Below the pieces are notes generated by a model, which searched no databases, was not told where the DNA came from, and worked only from the letters and a program-made list of their open reading frames with translations. Positions 59,047 to 64,000 of a stretch of 64,000 nt of DNA are shown piece by piece. Numbering within the stretch: the first letter of the stretch is position 1; each line of letters opens with the position of its first letter. The stretch is taken from the NCBI GenBank assembly GCA_964036155.1, contig OZ038422.1:41935201-41999200 (forward strand), read 5' to 3'. The DNA comes from Diploscapter coronatus (taxonomy: Eukaryota > Nematoda > Chromadorea > Rhabditida > Rhabditidae). The position numbers and the translations under genes are program-made.

Positions 59047-60461
59047 TCACTTCTTCTTCACAACAGCATTAAGTTGCTTTCCGAACATTTCCTTATGAAG
59101 AGGAGAACTCCAAACTTTGCCTACCACATCTGAACTTGAAAATAGGTATCGAAAAATAGCTTTAAAAAGTCACCAGTCTCCCCTTCTCGTCCTCTGTGCA
59201 AGGCGTTAACCATCATCTTCTGATTCTGAGCAACTTGAACGCCATTCTTCAAGAACGAATCGATGATTTCCTAAATCCTCCTCGTCGTTCATATCAATTT
59301 GAATTTTTCTATCCATTTTTATCCCTTATTGTTAGATATTTGCCTAGCGATATTTTATCGAGTTTTATATAATCTTGCATCAAGCCTTGATCTCAAACTA
59401 ATGCATTTTCGTTGATTTTTTTGGTAAATTTATATTTTTATTTTTAATGTTATTTGTTCTTCAATAAATTACCTCAGCTTCATCGTCGGTATCGAAGATT
59501 CGATTCACGTATCCAATCCTATATGCTTCCTCGCAAGATAATGTGGCAGTCGTGGCCATCAGCATTAGTGCATTTGAACGTCCAACGGTCTAAGAGTCAA
59601 AATGAAAACTCGGAATTTCGTATGAATCTTTCGACCTGAACAAGATATGAGGCGCCTCCCCAAACTGGGACTAATCCAAGATTTCCCTGCCAGAAGCCAA
59701 ATTTAGATTTACGGTGAGCGATTCGAATATCGCAAGCACTAGACAACTCAGTGCTTCCACCAAGACAATTGCCTCTGGAAAAAATGGAAAATTATCTAAC
59801 CAATTCTCAAACTAGACAAAATAAACTAACCTAACAAGTGCGATACTAATCGCTGGAGAGATTCTCAATGCTTGTAAGGCATCACTCATAAAATTGCTCA
59901 TTATCAGACCCAGTTCTTTACTGACAACCAACTAAAATCAAATCTTTCGAATATAAAATTCGCTTATCGAAAGTACTTCTTCAACCATAGCCAAATCGGC
60001 ACCGGAGCAGAAATTAGAACCTTCACCTCGTAATACGACAATGCCCGCAGATTTCATCTGGCCGACTTTCTGAAGTCTTTCTTTCATAAAATGGCACTGA
60101 TAATCTGATAACCAAAAATAAACATAGAGGTAATCCACTCTAACGAGAATGAAAGCCTTGCTATTTATGTTGTCATTAAATCACTTGCATGTGTTGTATA
60201 ATGAAATTGTCGCAGCATGTGCCCGGAAAACGCGTTACCCTTCTCTTGCCGACTCATGATGATCTCCACCAAATCACCATTTTGTTTTTCTTCTAAACGA
60301 ACTTCGCCGCCTGACCATTTCTCCAATATCCGCTCGAACTCTGGTCTCGTTGACTAAAGTTTTCTTTTTAATTAGCACACATTATTGAACAATCAGAAGA
60401 TGAAAAATCTTACCAAACAACGACTAGTTGACTGGATAGGTATCCGGATTGATCGAAACAT
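59047..60461 (-). CDS. ECHDC1: Ethylmalonyl-CoA decarboxylase-like crotonase (ECHDC1)
   Basis: A crotonase-fold enzyme. In mammals ECHDC1 removes ethylmalonyl-CoA made by mistake by acetyl-CoA carboxylase (metabolite repair). Eight coding exons keep phase: 60461-60414, 60353-60189, 60096-59977, 59931-59831, 59774-59636, 59589-59473, 59270-59174, 59129-59047 (289 residues; human about 300). Motifs include GNAFSGHML, which matches the ECHDC1 NAFSG signature, VVLRGEGSNFCSGADLAMV (first oxyanion-hole loop), GNCLGGSTELSSACD (second loop, with Ser at the third Gly position of the usual GGG), GLVPVWGGA, and KVWSSP near the end. The N-terminus MFRSIRIPIQSTSRC is basic and Ser-rich and could be a mitochondrial presequence. 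The splice between 60189 and 60096 is ambiguous: either a GCAAGT donor or a GTGATT donor paired with an acceptor eight bases earlier keeps the frame. A general enoyl-CoA hydratase paralog is the alternative. Confidence 0.82.
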
Positions 60462-60492
60462 GAATAAATCGACTAACCGAAAGAAATTCCAA

Positions 60493-60500
60493 CTAAAAGT
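60493..60500 (-). promoter_or_regulatory. Probable SL trans-splice acceptor for ECHDC1
   Basis: On the - strand ACTTTTAG ends 31 bases before the chosen ATG, with no upstream coding exon in phase. This supports the start but is inferred from consensus only. Confidence 0.4.
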
Positions 60501-60909
60501 TAAACGAAAAATGTTTAATTGATAAACTTTTTAAAGCAAATAATCAATTGAGAGAATAATAAGGGTGAAAAATCATTTGGATCACTCGCTAAACAAATGA
60601 AAGCGTGCCTTTATCAACGTAATGAACTGCTGGGTGAGTGGTGGAGACTAAAAACAAAGCGAACACACACAATTATCGATTTGTAACGAAGCATCTTTTT
60701 CCCGTCTCACAACAACTTACTAGCAAAGAGTAATTCCACTAGTGAGAAGAGTGGTTGTGCATGCATTTTCCTTCAAAGTTTTCATCTACTTGTTCATTTT
60801 GTTTAAATAAATTTATTTCAACTTCTAAAGTGTACAGGCAATCCAACTGCATGAATCAAGCGTTTCTTGAAACAAAGACCTATTGGAGACTACTGACGAT
60901 GTAAATAGG

Positions 60910-61476
60910 TTATAAGTATTGTTTTCGAAACGAAATATTGAGAATATCTAAAATTAGCATTTTCATTTTTATCTTCAAAAATAACATTACAAAAGAGTGT
61001 TGATTCTTAAAATCAGTTTTAGCCAGAATTGAACAATTTGTAAGATTCGTTCCTTCTATTGGCATACAACATCCATCGACTTGGCTATTTTTAATTGGAT
61101 CAATCAATAAATCTGAAGTTGGATTTTTTTCAAAGTCTTTGATAAGATAACGGACCTGATAAAAGTCTCACTGTTTCAGTCGTTAGTTGGGTATTCTCAA
61201 TGCACAAATCCAACAACTCGAAAGATGGATACTGAATCTTGAAGTTAAATATTTTTCCCGGGGAAATACCTGAATCAATCCATAACAAATTGAACCGTTA
61301 CTAGTAGAGCCGAGCTGAAAATCCAATCCACAATCGAGAGCCTCTTCTTCTCCAGGATCTGGAGTCGTTGTTTGAGCAGTAGAGTATGTCGATAAGACTA
61401 AAATTAAGAATATATTTCGAAATGAAAATAATTGAAAGGAATTACCTAGAATTAACCAAATTAATAGAAGACTCAT
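60910..61476 (-). CDS. Small secreted cysteine-containing protein, unknown function
   Basis: I do not recognise this protein. Four coding exons keep phase: 61476-61446, 61397-61270, 61231-61156, 61112-60910 (145 residues). Splicing exon 1 to exon 2 creates a clear signal peptide (MSLLLIWLILVLSTYSTAQ). Next is a short Thr/Pro/Glu-rich region (TTTPDPGEEE). The mature part has six cysteines spaced as single Cys in ALDCG, SICYG and LDLCIEN, a CC pair and NCS. There are possible N-glycosylation sites at NGS and NLT/NCS. Six cysteines would allow three disulfides. The C-terminal 35 residues are Lys/Leu/Ile-rich and less typical, so the last exon end is less certain. No toxin or known inhibitor pattern is evident. 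It lies back-to-back with the tyrosinase gene, about 1.1 kb apart. Confidence 0.6.
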
Positions 61477-62137
61477 GAAGAAATCATTGAAAATTTCGAG
61501 TTATTAATTCTAGAGCAATCGATAATGCATTCAAGCTTGCAGGGGAAGTAATAGCGGATTGTGAGAGTATGAAAAAGTGTAGGGAAGCTGATAAGGAAGT
61601 TTTGAAATTCGAAGAATGTGATCAAAATTGAAAATACAAAAATCTTGATAAAAGATAAATCAGGAAAGGCGAGAGAATTTTTCGCAAAACAATTTATGTC
61701 GTTGTATTACTCTGCTCATTCTTCCATGAATTCTTACAACTATTTTCAAGGCAATAGAAGATTGATTCTTCATCATTATGTATGTAAAATGATGATGATG
61801 CAGTCAAGGTAACAATAAAAATCATGGTTACTCACTCACTGCTAATGCCGAACATTACTCGAAATTGGCCAATAAAAACTCGAAAAACCACTATTTAGAG
61901 ATCATTTCTGTAGGTTTTGCAAGTTATTCTTCTAGATTTGTATTGATTATATGAAGATCATAAGCTTTTCCCCCTTATCATTGCTTTTCCTCTATTCAAT
62001 CTTATTAAAAATTGAATTTCAAAGATAATTTTCAAGTAAAAAACTGACGAAATTTCTGAATTAGTTTTTGAAATAGTTCTAACCAAAATCTATTTCAAAG
62101 TTTTTTCAACTCCTAAAATAATCGCGAAAGTCAAACT
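61477..62137. other. Divergent intergenic region
   Basis: AT-rich DNA upstream of both the small secreted-protein gene (-) and the tyrosinase gene (+). No coding sequence is supported; the + frame 61618-61812 starts with GTG and has no family match. Confidence 0.5.
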
Positions 62138-62279
62138 TGCAACGTTTTCGAACCGTGGTTAACCGCATGAAACGAGGTAGCGTGCCATTTCGAGAGAAAC
62201 AGAGCACGCCTTCTTTTCGTCTCTCGAAATGGTGCACTATCTTGTCTTATGCGATTAACCGCGGTTCGAAAACGTTGCA
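62138..62279. repeat. Long near-perfect hairpin (60-bp arms, 22-base loop)
   Basis: Left arm 62138-62197 and right arm 62220-62279 are reverse complements at 51 of 60 positions with no gaps. The outer 18 bases (TGCAACGTTTTCGAACCG) and the inner 13 (CCATTTCGAGAGA) are perfect. All nine differences are transitions. On a + strand transcript six of the nine would still pair as G-U. The loop is 22 bases. No coding capacity or clear target duplication is seen. It could be a palindromic mobile element or the template of a hairpin small-RNA precursor. Confidence 0.8.
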
Positions 62280-62551
62280 GGTCTGATGAAAACATGAGTG
62301 TACGTGCATGATATTTTCTTATCAAACTGCAATGTTCATTAGCACTCGAATTCGATCGAAGAGTGCGGTGCGGTAAGTGAAGTAATTGATAAGAAATCGT
62401 GAGTAACAATGACGAGTACGGGAATCTCGCAAAGTAACGATTTTAGTCGGAGTAACTTTTTGTCAGTATCTATCACTACATCGATATGCTATAATCATTT
62501 TTCTTATACAATTTTAAAAATAAACTTTTCATGCACAAAAATCGCTATACT

Positions 62552-62558
62552 TTTTCAG
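62552..62558 (+). promoter_or_regulatory. Probable SL trans-splice acceptor for tyrosinase gene
   Basis: TTTTCAG directly abuts the chosen ATG at 62559. A zero-length leader after the splice acceptor is common for SL-spliced nematode genes and decides this start over in-frame codons further upstream. Confidence 0.5.
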
Positions 62559-64000
62559 ATGCTCAGTCTACACCTAAATAGCTGGAATATTTTTTGTACA
62601 TTTTCTATTTATTTTATCTCTCTACTTTTATTAAATTGTGTTGATTCACGACACTTCACCGAGTGCGATAGAGCCCCTGATCCTACCGCGCGAATTGTCT
62701 GTGATCAGTTATACACGTGGGATGATACTGTTCGGGTAGGTTATTTAGTAATTATGCGGAGAATTGAATTTTTCTCGCATTGTCAATGACCGATAGTTTG
62801 AGACAAAAACGATGTACAAATTCGAATATGCAAGAGGTGGACATTGCGTAATATTAAATAGTCGTCAAAGTCATTCCTCGAATCGATCAAATTTCGTCTA
62901 TTCGCTTCAAAGCAACGCACTAATGCGCTAATTTTCTTGCATCGATTTTCGTCTTTTATTTTGTTCCAAGCTATCGGTCGGTCGTTGTCAATAAATAAAA
63001 ATTTATCAAATTATGATTATGATAAACAGTTACGTGGAATCATTCTAATCCATTTTTAAAAGTCACCCGGTATAATCAGATCTCGAGGAAGCCTGAATAA
63101 TTCAGAAATGGGACAATCAGTCCCAGCCGATTGTGCAGCCTGGGGCCGCGCCCGCTGCAGCTGGACAGGCAGGAAGTAGGAGATTTTAGGATAATTCAAC
63201 CTTATCTATCATCCAAAATTTGCTTCGTTTTCCAATTGTTAAAAGAAAACCTATAAATTTAGCCAGTGACAACGACACAGAAATCGAGCCAGAGCAACCT
63301 GTCGCTCCTCAAGTTGCTCAGTTGTCTTGGACTCTTTATCAGGCATCATTTTAGCATACACCATAATTTTAGTCGAAGAAATCTAAATTTTCTCATATAA
63401 TGGTGAATCCCACTGATATTCTTTAGAGTTAGTATAACTGATAAAAAGGCGAATTTCTGAACAGTCAGATATTTTTCTAGTGCATGGATCTGCAATGCGT
63501 GTGTCCGTATCTGAACGGTCGATTGTCGTCGAATGGAGCGTGCACTCTGCCAAATGGACAATTGTTGCAAAAATCGCATAGGTAAAAATATATGAATTGA
63601 AATTTCGGAAGGATTTTAACGGAATTATGGTTCTTCAATTTCAGGCTCAAAAAATTCTGTTGAAATTTTGCAGATGAATTTTTTCTGATTCAGTAATTTA
63701 AAGTATTCTATCCCTCACTATAAAATTTCACTATCAAGATGTGGACAAGTTCCTATATTTTCTAATTGATTGATCAGCTAAATATATCAGTGACAAATTG
63801 TTGAGTGCAAAAACGCGTATCCGACTGATTTATTTCGAGGCCGAATGTCACCATTTTGAAAAAGAATATCGTCATTTTTGAAAGAAGTGTAATCTTTCAG
63901 AAAAGAATACCGGCATCTGACAGAAGATGAACGAACTCGATTGCACAATGCCTTCTGGGAAATCAAACATGTAAATATAGTTTTTTTAGAAAGTTTTTCT
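62559..64000 (+). CDS. Tyrosinase-like copper protein, 5' part (runs off window)
   Basis: N-terminal part of a nematode tyrosinase (TYR family), secreted copper oxidases of phenols often linked to cuticle chemistry. Five coding exons keep phase: 62559-62735, 63106-63175, 63263-63312, 63481-63581, 63901-63970; the gene continues beyond the right edge. A signal-anchor-like segment (CTFSIYFISLLLLNC) begins the protein. A cysteine-bearing N-domain (FTECDRAPDPTARIVCDQLY) follows, then a Pro/Ala/Gln-rich linker. CMDLQCVCPYLNGRLSSNGA comes next. The recognisable tyrosinase start is RKEYRHLTEDERTRLHNAFW, the helix near the CuA site. The copper-ligand histidines themselves lie mostly outside the window. 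The family call rests on this last motif and the cysteine pattern before it. Confidence 0.78.

Overview
This is nuclear DNA from a nematode, most likely a rhabditid related to Caenorhabditis. The genes are broken by many short introns, several only 44-60 bp, with TTTCAG-type acceptors. Many starts lie a few bases after an intron-like acceptor, as expected for spliced-leader (SL) trans-splicing. The gene content also fits: a serpentine receptor class gamma (SRG) gene, an HNF4-type nuclear receptor, a nematode class-2 lipase, a worm-type tyrosinase and a D-aspartate oxidase with a signal peptide. Intergenic DNA is AT-rich. I assembled the gene models by hand from codon phase and family motifs. 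Boundaries may be off by a few bases.

Layout. 1-3.6 kb has no gene but holds a fold-back repeat and a 25-bp perfect inverted repeat. 3.6-6.1 kb (+): secreted D-aspartate oxidase (DDO-3-like). 6.4-9.1 kb (-): SLC22-type organic cation/solute transporter, tail-to-tail with the oxidase. 10.1-18.1 kb (-): NEDD4-type HECT ubiquitin ligase (C2, three WW domains, HECT). 18.1-23.7 kb: intergenic, with a 257-bp fold-back element and a purine-rich tract. 23.7-32.6 kb (-): Integrator complex subunit 3 (INTS3) in 31 coding exons. 32.6-44 kb: gene-poor, with a dead mariner element and possible 5' exons of the next gene. 44.1-51.9 kb (+): HNF4-type nuclear hormone receptor. 53.0-56.3 kb (+): class-2 lipase with a long basic coiled-coil tail, the most unusual protein here. 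57.1-59.0 kb (+): SRG chemoreceptor. 59.0-60.5 kb (-): ethylmalonyl-CoA decarboxylase-like crotonase (ECHDC1), tail-to-tail with the receptor. 60.9-61.5 kb (-): small secreted cysteine-containing protein. 62.1-62.3 kb: near-perfect 60-bp hairpin. 62.6 kb to the right edge (+): 5' part of a tyrosinase.

The genes do not form one pathway. The window is a normal eukaryotic mix of housekeeping genes (NEDD4, INTS3, ECHDC1) and fast-evolving nematode families (SRG, lipase, nuclear receptor, tyrosinase). From memory, the C. elegans relatives of NEDD4 and INTS3 are Y92H12A.2 and Y92H12A.4, which would make this pair a conserved neighbourhood; this should be checked. Points worth a second look are the lipase fusion, the hairpin whose arm differences are all transitions, the use of GC-AG introns in several genes, and the extracellular form of the D-aspartate oxidase.
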